From the NCBI GenBank assembly GCA_010093485.1, contig MU001493.1:1381722-1445721 (forward strand): a stretch of DNA of 64,000 nt. Direction: 5' to 3'. Shown here piece by piece: positions 1 through 10,392 of the stretch. This DNA comes from Karstenula rhodostoma CBS 690.94. Its lineage: Eukaryota; Ascomycota; Dothideomycetes; Pleosporales; Didymosphaeriaceae. The translations under genes and the position numbers were made by a program. The notes beneath the pieces were generated by a model. That model searched no databases. It saw only the letters and a list, made by a program, of their open reading frames with translations, and was not told the DNA's origin. Positions within the stretch are counted from its first letter, which is position 1. The number at the start of each line of letters is the position of its first letter.

Positions 1-1464
1 GACTCCTTGTGGCCGCCAAAGATGGCCTGCGGTGTCGGCTTCTCCCAGGAGTTGACAAAGACGGATCCGGCTTCGAGCCGTCGGGCGACCTGCGACGCCT
101 TCTCGACATCCTTGCCCCAGACGCAGGCACCAAGGCCCATCTTGGTGTCGTTGGCGCGCGCAATAACCTCATCCAGGTCTGACCACGGCTGCGTAGGCAC
201 GATCGGGCCAAAGGGTTCCTCGGCAATGATGCGCGAGTCGTTGGGCGGGTTGTCGATGATGGTCGGCTGGATGAAGAAGCCCTTGCCGGTCGCGACGTCG
301 GGCTCGCCAACAGCGAACTTGTAGCCCTTGGCCTTGCTGTCCGCGAAGAAATCCTTGACCTTCTCGTACTGCATGGGGTTCTGTATAGGGCCGAGCAGGT
401 TGTCGCCGTCGTCGGGGTTTCCGACCTTGACCGACTTGGTGAAAGTGACCATCTCCTCCAGGAACTCCTTGTAGATGGACTCGTGGATGTAGATTCGCTT
501 TGTGGCGGCACAAACCTGGCCTGAGTTCTGGAAAGCGCCCATGACGACTTCCGGAGCAACCTTCTTGATGTCAACATCTGGGAGGATGATGGAGGCATCA
601 TTACCGCCAAGCTCGAGGGTGACACGTTTCAACGTCTTGGCCGAGGTCTCCATGACCTTCTTGCCCGTTGCGATGGAACCAGTGAAGGAGATCTTGGCAA
701 TGTCCGGGTGCGCGCACATCTGGGCGCCGAGCTCGTTGTTACCGCCTACTGCTTGGACGAGACCAGGAGCGAAGAACTCCTGCATAATCTCGACGGCCTT
801 GAGGCCGGTGTAGGGGGTGAAGGGCGATGGTTTGATGATGATGGCATTGCCGGTCAGAAGTGCAGGAGCGACCTTTCCGATGGACAAGACCAAGGGGAAG
901 TTCCAGGGGATGATGCCAGCACAAACACCGAGAGGCGTGTACTCTGTGTAGAGGGTCTTCTCATCGTCATCAATCCTCTCCTCGGGGATGTCTAGGGAGC
1001 CTTGATGGCGTCAGCATACACTGCTCATCTGCAGCCCAAGGGCCTCTTACAGTGGTACTGGATAAATCCTACGATGGCGCCGACTTCGATGGCGGCAAAC
1101 TTCCTCTGCGGGACAGTCAGTTATGCCACACAGGCTGATGGATACCAAGGCCACCGACCGGCTTACCCGTCTCCTTGCAGAGCAGGGTGATAAGGTCGTC
1201 TGTGAATTGGCCGAAGTAGTCACAGAACTTGAGCAGGGTCTCTTTCCTCTTCTCAAGTGGCGTGTCTCTCCACACGGGGAAGGCCTTCTTCGCGGCCTCG
1301 ACGGCGTCGTTCAGGTCCTGCTCGCTGCCAATGGGGACGGGCCAGTTCTCCTGGCCGGTGGAGGGGTTGATGCCATGGTGCACATTGTCGCTGCCGCGCT
1401 GCTTGCCGTCGACAATGTTGTAGAACTTGTCGAACTCGATGTTGGACACCTTGGAGGGAGACAT
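1..1464 (-). CDS. Aldehyde dehydrogenase, partial (C-terminus beyond window)
   Basis: NAD(P)-dependent aldehyde dehydrogenase, oxidising aldehydes to acids. The start is the ATG at 1464. Exons read 1464-1159, 1105-1051 and 1000 to the window edge, so the C-terminus is missing. Seen in order: the PWNFP substrate/cofactor loop, the LELGGND motif with the general-base Glu, NSGQVCAATK with the catalytic Cys, and EEPFGP. The family is otherwise intact over the visible part. Intron 2 has a normal GTAAGA donor. Intron 1 is odd: the consensus donor GTAAGC (1166) would break the frame, and only a weak GTCGGT donor at 1158 joins in frame to the acceptor at 1106. Substrate is unknown. No signal peptide is visible, so probably cytosolic. 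Confidence 0.93.
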
Positions 1465-3687
1465 CTTGCAGTAGATGTAGGTAAGCAGATAAGGGTGGGG
1501 ATGAGAGTCTGATCAGACCAGGACCATGTGCGAGGGCCGTCATGATATTTAAGTCCACGCTTGTTGCAACGCGCCATCGTCTCGGTCCCCAGGTAGGCCA
1601 GTCGTATCCTCGGAATGGCACGATGATGCATGCGGGGCGGTCCCGTTGTTTCTTTCCGCGCGTGTGCGGGGCAGCCAGCCGGGCCTCCACTCCCGCAGTC
1701 AGACCCCAGGAGGTGCAATTGCCTACCCGGGCAAGCTCCATGGCCATGCTGTCCTGTCCATTGCCCAAGACAGCTCAGCGTTGCTTGTCGACGACGCTGA
1801 CACGACCATGCCGCTGATATCCAGACACCATCATCGTAGAGTCGCGCACTGGGACTCGTCACTCGACTGGTCGACCGCTTGGCGTCGCGGGCCGCCTAGC
1901 GCAATGCTGGTGCTACTTCCTATCGAGAGACGATTCGAAACCTGTGACACAAGCCACCGTCGCAGAATCCTTGGCTTCGCCCCCAACAAGCCCACAACGG
2001 AGCTTGCTGGTGCCAGCAACAACCTCCTCTCGCTGCTGGATCCGCGTTGCAAAGCCTCTTTCAAGTGCCGGAGCACCACCCTAACCTGGCCTGAACCACG
2101 CATTCGGTCCGAAGATACCCTGATGCCCAGCAACTGAATACGGTACGAGTTACGGTGTGCAGTGCGGCACCCAGAACACGCAGAAAAAGAGGCTAGACAG
2201 CCATGTACTACGTGCTCTCATTCGTACACAGTAAAGAGGACCCCCAAGCAAGCCCCTGAGGTTCGTGGGGCTAGCTCGACCCACATGGGCGAACGCTGCC
2301 CTGCTTGAGACGCGAATCCGCGACACCACGACACCCATTCTGCTCGACTTCAAAGCCTCGACCTGTCCGATGTATGCCATGTCTGCCACACTGGGTCTGC
2401 CGCTTGGTAGTTTGCCATGGCGTTCGCTACGGAGCCGCTGATTGGCTTTGCTACCTGAGAGACTCCGCAAAAACCGACTCGGCCACAATGCTTCCTCAAG
2501 CCTCACCCAGTATGACATCTTGTCGAAGCAACCGAAACCTTTGCTCAGATTCCTCTTTGTTCTTCGACGCTAAGTCGATTTGGTAATCTGCCTAGGCTCG
2601 CGACAGCACGTGATCCAGGAGAGGTACCAGTCGACTGGCTTTGACTATTTTGCCTGTTCTTCCCTCGCTAAGCATATTAACCAAACATCACGTTGCTAAC
2701 AATAGCAGAACAGAAGCCTTTTCAAACGTTACCCGTCGAATGAAAAAGCAGAACTCCTTGTAGCCTATCTAGTCCGTTGTTTGTGTTCGACAAAAATCTT
2801 CGAGAGCCTGCCTCGTTCACCGCAATGACCACCGTTTAATGTCTCCTTGATGAACAATACGAAAGGCGAAATCTTTCTACCTGCGTTCGGCAGCACCGTC
2901 CGGCTTATATGCAAGCTTCTTCTCGCTAGAGATCTCAGACTTGCTGCAGGTCTCTGGCTGGTGATTAACCGTTACCCTTCACCTCGCCAGTCGCGACCTC
3001 GACCAAGGTCTTCTAATTTATTATATACGACACCCGTCCTCTTTCGAGCGCGTCATCTTGCCATCAAGCTTCCACCTCCAACTATCGCATGCTATTCTTG
3101 GACCACAATTCAAGATACCCCAGGTCATTCAACGGTCTAGAGCGAACGTATTCTCTTCACGATTGAGCACGCAGCGCCTGATTGTTCGTATGCTAGCTGC
3201 ATTTGCGGAATGAAAATGGTCCACGACTTGGTGAGGGCACACCGGTAGATCAACGTCTGGACCAAGCCTGCAGGACTTACTAGCATGGATCGCTACCTTT
3301 AGGGTAGGTAACGAATCACTTTTCTGAGGGCAGAATTATATGAACTCGGATGCGGCGTGATAGTGGATCGCGAAGCTGCAGGGTCTCGCTTCCAACGACC
3401 AACAGTAACGAGAACGGTATCGTGGACCATCACTGGAAGCTGATCGACCTCTGGTACCCGGTTCAGCAAATTGAAAATATATAAGACCAGCGTCGCTCCC
3501 TTCCTTTCCCGTCCAGAGCCCTCTACCAACGCCCCGCCACCTCCACACGTAGTCTCATTCTTTCATCATTCGCCACCCTGGCTCATCTTGAAAGGACATA
3601 CATCTATCTACTTGACCTCTAAGATCCAATTCCTTAACCAACGATCGACTTCACTTTCACAACGACACTCCACAGACAACTGCAACA
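1465..3687. other. Intergenic, no supported gene
   Basis: About 2.2 kb between divergent genes. A 163-codon open frame at 1646-2137 and overlapping frames on the other strand look like chance frames: compositionally odd, no recognisable motif. An A/T-rich TATA-like stretch near 1548-1555 could serve the aldehyde dehydrogenase. A better TATA-like run (tatataa, about 3478-3484) lies about 205 bp upstream of the secreted protein gene. Confidence 0.5.
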
Positions 3688-4467
3688 ATGAAGTCTCTCG
3701 TCGCGTTTTCCTTACCCCTCCTCGCGCTCTCCGCACCTCTCAAACGCGACGCTTCCTCCGCACCACCATCCTTCAGAATCAACAAAGTTGTATCCGGCGG
3801 GTCCGGCTGTCCCCAGGGCAGCATCGATGTCAACTGGACCAACAATGGCATCCTGCCCATCTGTACGCCATCTCCATCATCACCCCGCTATCACAACACT
3901 AACCGTCACCATAGACTTCGGCAAAGACTTCACTGCCTCTGTTGGCCCCAGCGTCACCGCCGACCACAGCCGTAAAAACTGCCAGATCAACCTCGATATC
4001 TCGTACTCGCCCGGATACTCGTACAGCGTGTACAGCGCCGACTACACGGGGTATGCGAACATCGAATCGGGCGTCAAGGGTACTGTCGCAGCCCACTATT
4101 ACTTCTCAGGAGAGCAGGCTACGGTACGTCTCTCCTTTCCTTTCCTGTCCCTTCAGCATGCCTTCTTGCACTTAACCTCTTCTCACCTCGCCACGGCGAA
4201 AATCCAAGAAAGGACGAAGGATGTTTGCTAATGGAGGACCAGGGCTCGACCAGCCTCACCCTCCAAGGCCCCTACAGCGGCAAGTACGTCAAGCAAGACG
4301 ACGTCGTCACCGGCGTGTGGAGCCCGTGCGGCCAGCAGTCGTTTCTCAATGTGAACGCCGAGGTCGCGCTCACACCACTGGGCGGCCATGCGAGCGGGCA
4401 GCTCGCCGTGAACAAGGAGACGGGGCGGTTCGCAAATCAGTTGTATATCCAGTGGAGGCAATGTTGA
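3688..4467 (+). CDS. Secreted DUF4360-family protein
   Basis: Three exons: 3688-3862, 3915-4123 and 4243-4467. The joined frame is open. Residues 1-17 form a signal peptide (MKSLVAFSLPLLALSAP) followed by a Lys-Arg dipeptide that could be processed. The mature protein has the DUF4360 pattern: a GGSGCPQGS start, SRKNCQINLDISYSPGYSY in the middle, and a closing WSPCGQQ with a final Cys as the last residue, suggesting disulphides. Intron 2 ends with a clear branch site (tgctaat). DUF4360 proteins are secreted fungal proteins without an agreed function. Expected location is extracellular. Confidence 0.9.
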
Positions 4468-4583
4468 GTGGTAGAGCCGTGGGTTGGGGAAAGGACGAGT
4501 CTTCTTGGTCTTCCTATGCAGTTTCTAGAGCCAAAATGCAGTTATTCATACAAACATGTACAAGCCACATTCCCTCGATATTG

Positions 4584-7106
4584 CTACGCATCGCCTGCTT
4601 CGCTCGCCACCTCCTGGGCCTGCTCTTCTTCAACCTCCGCATATGCCGGCGGCGCAAGCTCGTCGCCGCCCTCCAGCCACACGCGCGCTAGCTCCTCCTC
4701 AATCTCCTGCTTCCGCTGCTTCCACTCCTCGACCTTTGCGAGCCGCTCACGCAGCTCCGCGAGCTCTTTCTCCACGCTGGACTTCTCGCTATCTGTGCCG
4801 ATGCGCTGGAACTCCCACTCGTCGCCCTGCTCACCCTGGCCGAGCGTCAGCGTATACGTGTGGTACCGCTTGAGGGAGGCGCGGGTGGAGATTGTGATGA
4901 GAGCTGTCGTGCATTAGCAATGGCTCCATCGTGGTGAATTGGGGGTGTGGGTGTAAGTCGTACTTATGCCCTTGGCCTTCGCGCGCTCGTACAGCAGGCC
5001 CTCCACATCGGACGACACAGCGCTAGTGCCCTCGTCGATGAACGCGTACCGCGGCTCGTGGTACAGCAGCCGCGCAATGCCCATGCGCTGCTTCTCGCCG
5101 CCGCTGAAGACGTCTTTCCACACCTTCTTGGTATCCCAGCCGCCTTCGCGGTCGGGGATGTAGCCCAGCTTTGCCTCCTCGAGGATGTCGCTGAGCTCCA
5201 TGTCGCGGCGGCCGGCGGCCTTCATGTCGACCTCGGTGTGCGGGTAGATGACCTGGTCTCGCAGGGTGCCGGTGCTGAGGTACGGTCGTTGCGGCAGGAA
5301 CATGATGCCGTCTGTGCCGATGGTGCGCGGGCGGCTCACGAGGCCGCGGTAGGTGGGCCACAGACCGGCGACTATGCGCGCGACGGCGCTCTTGCCGACG
5401 CCATTGGGTCCGGCGATGAGGAGGTGCTCGCCTGAGTGGACGATGAAGGAGAGAGATTCGATAAGCTCGTCGCCGCCCATGGGATGCAGGGCTGGTGCGA
5501 CTACAGGCACGTGTTCGAGGCGGAGGCCATCGAAGCCTTTGTGGACTGTCCCTTGCACGTCTGAGACGGAATAGAGTTCAGGGCGCGTGTCGGGGGTAGG
5601 GTGATATGCGTCTGAGTGGACGCGGTGCAATGTGCTGATGAGAGTGTACACGCGTGATGTGTAGCCAGCTAGTTCTGAGAGGTCTTTGATAGAGTACATC
5701 ATGCGGCCTCCTGCATCCGCAAGCGAAAGCATGAGCCGTTTGTTGGTGATGAAGTCCTTCATGCGGTTCCGTTCTCTGTTCTGCTTCTCGCCCCCAGATA
5801 GCTCTTGTGCGCTGCCTAGCCCGCCCCAAGCGGGAAGGAAGACGGGGAGCGAGGTGATGAGGTAGCCGAAGGCTGACCAGGAATACTTAAGCACGAAGTC
5901 CTCCAGCATGTTGTAGCGGATCTTCAAGCTGTAAATGCCTTCCATCCAGTGTTTGAGGTCTTTGAATCCTTTGTCGAGGAAGTGTTTCTCCATCTCGTCG
6001 CCGCCATAGAAGGCAACTTCTTCAGCGTTCGCGATCAAGCGTGAGTGCAGCGCTCGGAAGTCTCCTTCTCTGCGTCCTTCCACGGCTTTGAGCTTGCCGA
6101 ATGGAGGTGACAGACGTCGCAGAATCGTCGCGGTAAGGAAGTAGTTGCTCAACAGCCCAGTGAAAGCCAATGGACCCAGCGATTGGATCAGCTGGTAGTT
6201 GAACACGCAGATGTCAACGAACGGCTTCCCGAGCGAAGAATACAGTGATGCAGCAGATGCGCAGAACAACGTGAGGTCTTGCGTGATGAACTGATCTGCG
6301 CCCTGGCCTACTCCGCCATCCAAGTTGGACAGTTTGTAGTAATTGAGGTGGTCGTTCAGGTATAGATCGTGGATGTATCTGGTGAGTCGCGTTCTGAATG
6401 CAATCGAGACCTTGGACTGCAGGAACTTGATCATCGCATTGGTGTATGATGAAAAGGTTCCAACACCGAGCCACTTGACGATGCCCCACAGGAAAGCCTT
6501 CCCGTTGCCTGCAACCAGGTCTCGGACAATCTCTCCGTCCAGCCGCGCGACCACGAGCGACAAGTAGGTTCTTAACATCAAAAAGACACTATGGCTGATG
6601 AGCAAGCCAGACTCCTTGCTGTTCCATCGCGGTATCATGATGTTCAGCAGGCTCAGGAACTGGTGCAGGAAAGCGAGATTCAGGCCGGGCTTGGTCTGTG
6701 GCGGCGGTGCTTGCGGGTTGCTCGCGTCGGCCATGCGCGCGGCGCGCGGCGGCTGGAGGAAGAGGCGACGATGCGCATCAAAGGTGGTGGGTTTGGTCGG
6801 GTTTATGACCACCTTGGACGTTGAGTCCCGGTACGGCACGTATATCGTTCTGGACCCGTCCTTCCCTCGCAGGCCGGAATTGCGCCTCAACAACCGCCGC
6901 CCGGTCTCTTTCTCTGCGCGGGTTTTCTTGTACCATGTCCGCGCTCCATAGCCCGAGCCGATTATGGTGAGGGCAAACGTGATGGCCGAGAGTAGCTTCG
7001 TGAGCTTCGAGGCCTCGCCGACGCGGGTGCGGAGAAGGGACGCATAGTGTTTGTAGAGGGCGAGGAGCGGATCATGCGGCTGTCGCAGCGTAGATTGTGC
7101 GGCCAT
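4584..7106 (-). CDS. Peroxisomal ABC half-transporter (ABCD subfamily, PXA-like)
   Basis: An 820-aa half-size transporter from two exons (7106-4964, 4903-4584; 60-bp intron). ABCD proteins import very-long-chain fatty acyl-CoA into peroxisomes for beta-oxidation and act as dimers. Visible: an N-terminal hydrophobic segment (about 40-55), the transmembrane block, the EAA-like loop EEVAFYGGDEMEK (about 362-375), Walker A GPNGVGKS (566-573), the Q-loop region PQRPYLSTGTLRDQ, signature FSGGEKQ (667-673) and Walker B AFIDEG. After the intron the H-loop position reads ITISTR, so the usual switch His is Thr721. The C-terminus adds a coiled coil (EKELAELRERLAKVEEW) and an acidic tail. Whether this is the Pxa1 or Pxa2 orthologue cannot be decided here. 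Confidence 0.93.
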
Positions 7107-7778
7107 CGTAGGCCATGGAGATCCTCTGGCAGAGGACTGTCATGTCTCGGGCATGGAGAGCAGCGTTGGTGTTGTTAGCTGCTTGTCATGTGCGACCGGA
7201 CCTCTGGGAGAGATGATGCTTGTGAGGCCCGCTGAGCCGAGGCATGTGAAAGCCCCACGTGATGACGCTAGTAGGTCCACTTCGAATCTGGGGAAGTGTC
7301 CTCGCTCTCCACAACGCCCGGTGCAGTCTAGCTCGAGCCTCCTATTTGCATCACAACATCTTCTATGCCCGGCGGGGCGGGGCGGGGCCAAGCCCGCTGC
7401 TGATGTCACCTGGGCAGCGTGCAATACCTATTTGCTCCGCCCTGCTGCTGAAACGAAACGCCAAATCAGACAACGACTTGTCGTCTTCATCTCCAGGCTA
7501 TTTGCTCCAGCTTTCCTTTATTCACTATCAATCCATGGATTGATTGTATCGACGGTTAAAACACCAAGTCCATCCAATAACCATATCAAGCCTTAGCCGC
7601 TTTTTTGGTCCCCCTTTGTTCGTGCATTGGCAAAGCACAACGCGCCTTTTTGTCCCCCTTGCTTTATTGATTTACCCACCCTCATAGTGATCGTATACAA
7701 TATATAACCATATCTTGCGCCCGCTCCACTTGTCGGAGTAAGCTTACCTTTGTATTCAACCTGGGCCCATAAACAACA
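7107..7778. other. Intergenic, divergent promoter region
   Basis: Between the ABC transporter start and the small ORF at 7779. It contains a G-rich run of repeated ggcgg units near 7370-7386. Open frames here have no recognisable features. Confidence 0.4.
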
Positions 7779-8229
7779 ATGCCACCAATTCCCTTCAAAA
7801 CTCCACCGGGAACGGCAGAATGGGACCACACCATCACGCATGACGACTACACCAAGACGCTGAACGGGCACACTCCGCGCGACATGGACGACAAGGTTTG
7901 GATTAAAGCCAAGGTACCCGAAGCGCAGAGCAACGCTATGTTCCATATCTACTATGGTTGGAAACCTCGTGAGGTCATCCGGCTCGAAATTGTCGCGGGC
8001 GACCCCAATAATACCGAGGCCAAGGAGTGGGCTACTATTGTTAAGATATGGTGGAAAAAAAGAGTTTTCGGGAGAGGAACCCATGACTGAAGAGGAGGCT
8101 AAGAAGAGCGCTATTAATACATGCAACAATATGTTGGGTTGCAAGATAGAGCACGAAGACGAGGATAAGGGCGAGACCGAGGAGAATAAAGATAAAGGAC
8201 AAGAAGGAAAAGGACAAGGGTTAGAATAA
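7779..8229 (+). pseudogene. Small hypothetical protein with a poly-A frameshift
   Basis: From ATG 7779 the frame stays open to 8090, coding for a charged Trp-rich protein without a signal peptide. Just past a run of seven A (8055-8061) the protein-like signal jumps to the +1-shifted frame: it continues from the run as a charged segment containing EEPMTEEEAKKSAINTCNN and ends at 8229 in an acidic Lys/Glu/Gly tail. Six A instead of seven would join the two parts. This looks like an assembly error at the homopolymer or a young frameshift mutation. I do not recognise the family. A longer frame on the minus strand (7593-8348) looks like an antisense shadow. Confidence 0.5.
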
Positions 8230-8806
8230 GGACCAGGGAAATAATTGATCAGTGTGCACGTTACGTTGAGTTCTTTGCAGGTGCGCGAGCGTGGTTTCCG
8301 CGAGAGAGGGGGCGTGGAGAGCCCGTCTGAGGAAGCGTGCGAGCCCATGTAGATGAGGTGCGAGGTGCCCCCGATGTCACACTTCCGCGGAGTCGGGAGC
8401 CTTGGGCTGCCGAAGACTAGTTTGCAGCCAGACTAGTTTGGGGGCACCTCCCGCGGAGGACCTACTAAAGAACTCCGAGCAGTTGGCTTACATGGTATGT
8501 TTTCGTTCTTCTTCCACCTTGGCGTCTGATTTCAGATTCAAGTCAGCAATTTTATGCCAACAGGGAATCGTGCTTTGATGAAGCCCTACGAGTGGCGATT
8601 AAATCCCGCTACCTCACCGTCGGTCTGAATTGAGCAAAGTGCTACACACACCTAGTCAGTCCAGGTAAACTAACACATTAGCTCTTGACTGGAACCGTGC
8701 CTCGTTCCGTTGCGTTTCCGTCATGCTGTCAATCTACTACATTTTATGGAGCTCGATTGGATTCCTGTACGCCCATACTTGGCGCCTATCATCTCAAGTC
8801 ATCAAG
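8230..8806. promoter_or_regulatory. Intergenic region with an inverted repeat and CCGCGGAG boxes
   Basis: This stretch holds an 11-bp exact inverted repeat (gaggtgccccc at 8362-8372 and its complement at 8440-8450), two copies of ccgcggag (8385-8392 and 8451-8458), and a direct repeat gactagtttg (8414-8423, 8431-8440). The CCG/CGG palindrome resembles sites bound by fungal Zn2Cys6 regulators. It lies about 350 bp upstream of the EthD-like gene. Its function is inferred only. Confidence 0.35.
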
Positions 8807-9205
8807 ATGACCTTCTCTGCAATCTTCTTCCTTACGCGCAAGCCTTCCCTCACCCTTGAAGAGTTTAAAAGCGTTTACGAGAACAAGCACCTTCCCTTGC
8901 TCCAGTCACTCTTTGGACCTGCAGCTCCGCTTCGCTATCGTCGTTACTATGTCTCTCAAACGATCAGCGATATACCCGTTACTCCTGCCTCTCCTCCTCC
9001 ATCGTCTCAATCGACCATCGACGAAACCTCCGAAGACCCCGACTATGATTGCATAGCCGAATTATGGTGGGCAGACGAGAAGACATTCCACGATTTCAAC
9101 CGGATGTACAAGCTACCGGGAAACCTGGCCAGGATAGCATGGAGTGAAGACGAGTTTCTGGTGCGAGGAAAGCTTCGGGCTATCGTCATTGGGAATTTGA
9201 GATAG
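8807..9205 (+). CDS. EthD-domain (dimeric alpha/beta barrel) protein
   Basis: A 132-aa single-exon protein. I chose the ATG at 8807 (MTFSAIFFLTRKPSLTLEEF) over the upstream ATG at 8723, because EthD/ferredoxin-like barrel proteins start with this beta strand followed by the LTLEEFKSVYENKHLPLL helix. It ends with a second barrel repeat (WWADEKTFHDFNRM, then DEDEF-like strand). EthD-like proteins occur beside oxidative catabolic or secondary-metabolite enzymes, sometimes as small isomerases or decarboxylases. No such partner is adjacent, so substrate is unknown. Probably cytosolic. Confidence 0.8.
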   Translation: MTFSAIFFLTRKPSLTLEEFKSVYENKHLPLLQSLFGPAAPLRYRRYYVSQTISDIPVTPASPPPSSQSTIDETSEDPDYDCIAELWWADEKTFHDFNRMYKLPGNLARIAWSEDEFLVRGKLRAIVIGNLR

Positions 9206-10392
9206 ATCTCAGCCCATCAGCGTCGGCGATCGCGCAAGAGGCAAGAGCTTGCATTGAATGCACATGTATGATATAGAAGAGATATATGAAGATCAAGAAC
9301 GAGCTGGCCGTAGAGATCCTTTGGCGCGTGGTACCCTTTCCATTGTGCGGCATATTTGGCAATGAAGTTGTCTTGTCAAAACGTCCTGAGATATAGGATA
9401 TACTGCATCGCGCCATTGTATCCATAGGCGTTATAATGCAAATGGAGCGAGGTTTTTATAAGGGATACTGTGTCAAGATCCTTGTCATTGTGCCAGGAAT
9501 CTCTGCCAAGTCACTGGAGCAGCAAACATGTCCCCACTTTCAACATTTCCTTACAAAATGTTGCAATGCAGCAATCGCGCACCATACTGCCTGGATCTAT
9601 GATCATGGATTAACACCGGATGGACCAGTGCACGACTTCGGAGGCCCATTCTTTATTACGACTTTGTACAGATTATTTCGGCTGTCAAGACACACCACAA
9701 AGAAAGCTCCAGTGTGCGCGCGCATTGTTTCATCAGAGCTTGATATTCGAGAAAGAAGGGAAAGAAAGATTGAGGAAGAGGAGTTTCAACAGTGCGCAAC
9801 AGGCGCTGGAGGACGTGATTGAAGAGCTGGGACTGGATGAGCTGGACGCAAAGCGCGAAATGTGCGAGGAAGACTTTGAAGACGTACTTGAGGTGGGATA
9901 TGCGTGACCAGGGCACCCGATAGTAGTACAGTCTCTTACTTTTTTTCTTTTTCTTTTCACAGATGATTCCATACAAATAGCACACTGCGTACAACACTCA
10001 ATGCTACAATGCCTTCAACAAGACAAGCCTCTCTTAAGCACCATACCCTAGACCCATGCCCGCGAACCGAATTACTCCGATGAAATTGTATCTCAACCTC
10101 CAGCTCTAACATCCTCGCCTCCATCGAATGAATGTGCTCTTCTATCGCGCGAACGGAAGGAGTGTACTAGACTCAGGGAACATCCGTAACGTCTTTATCA
10201 TATTGTCCGTCTTATCGAAATGTAGATAAGATGATGCAGAGTACATCCTGCTTCGTTTATTCGCGTGCTACATTCGCGTAATTGGGCGAAGCATCATGCG
10301 AGTCCGTCCATCATTGTCCATTGTAGGTAGCCCAAGCACGTGACGTGGCGATCCCAGACATTCCCCATCACGCTGGTGTCACAAAGACCCAT
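9206..10392. other. Intergenic, mostly no gene
   Basis: A 1.2-kb stretch between EthD and the 3' end of the large helicase gene. Apart from the orphan frame at 9620-9907, nothing convincing is seen. The DNA just after that frame has a pyrimidine run (9941-9957). Confidence 0.4.
9620..9907 (+). CDS. Orphan helical fragment, possibly a TPR-like C-terminus
   Basis: A 95-codon frame with strongly protein-like, helix-rich content: DYFGCQDTPQRKLQCARALF, then FEKEGKERLRKRSFNSAQ and a highly acidic end. The repeated helix-loop-helix feel recalls the C-terminal TPR-like region of large fungal proteins, but I cannot name the family. No upstream exon carrying the rest of such a protein is evident, so it is either a small gene, a last exon whose first exons I cannot see, or a relic. 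Confidence 0.35.
   Translation: MDQCTTSEAHSLLRLCTDYFGCQDTPQRKLQCARALFHQSLIFEKEGKERLRKRSFNSAQQALEDVIEELGLDELDAKREMCEEDFEDVLEVGYA

Noticed and set aside
1646..2137. 163-codon plus frame in the ALDH-DUF4360 gap
   Set aside because: Rich in Arg, Ser, His and Cys in random order, overlapped by frames on the other strand, no motif.
7593..8348. 251-codon minus frame across the small ORF at 7779
   Set aside because: Its sequence is unlike a globular protein, and the plus frame fits coding character better.
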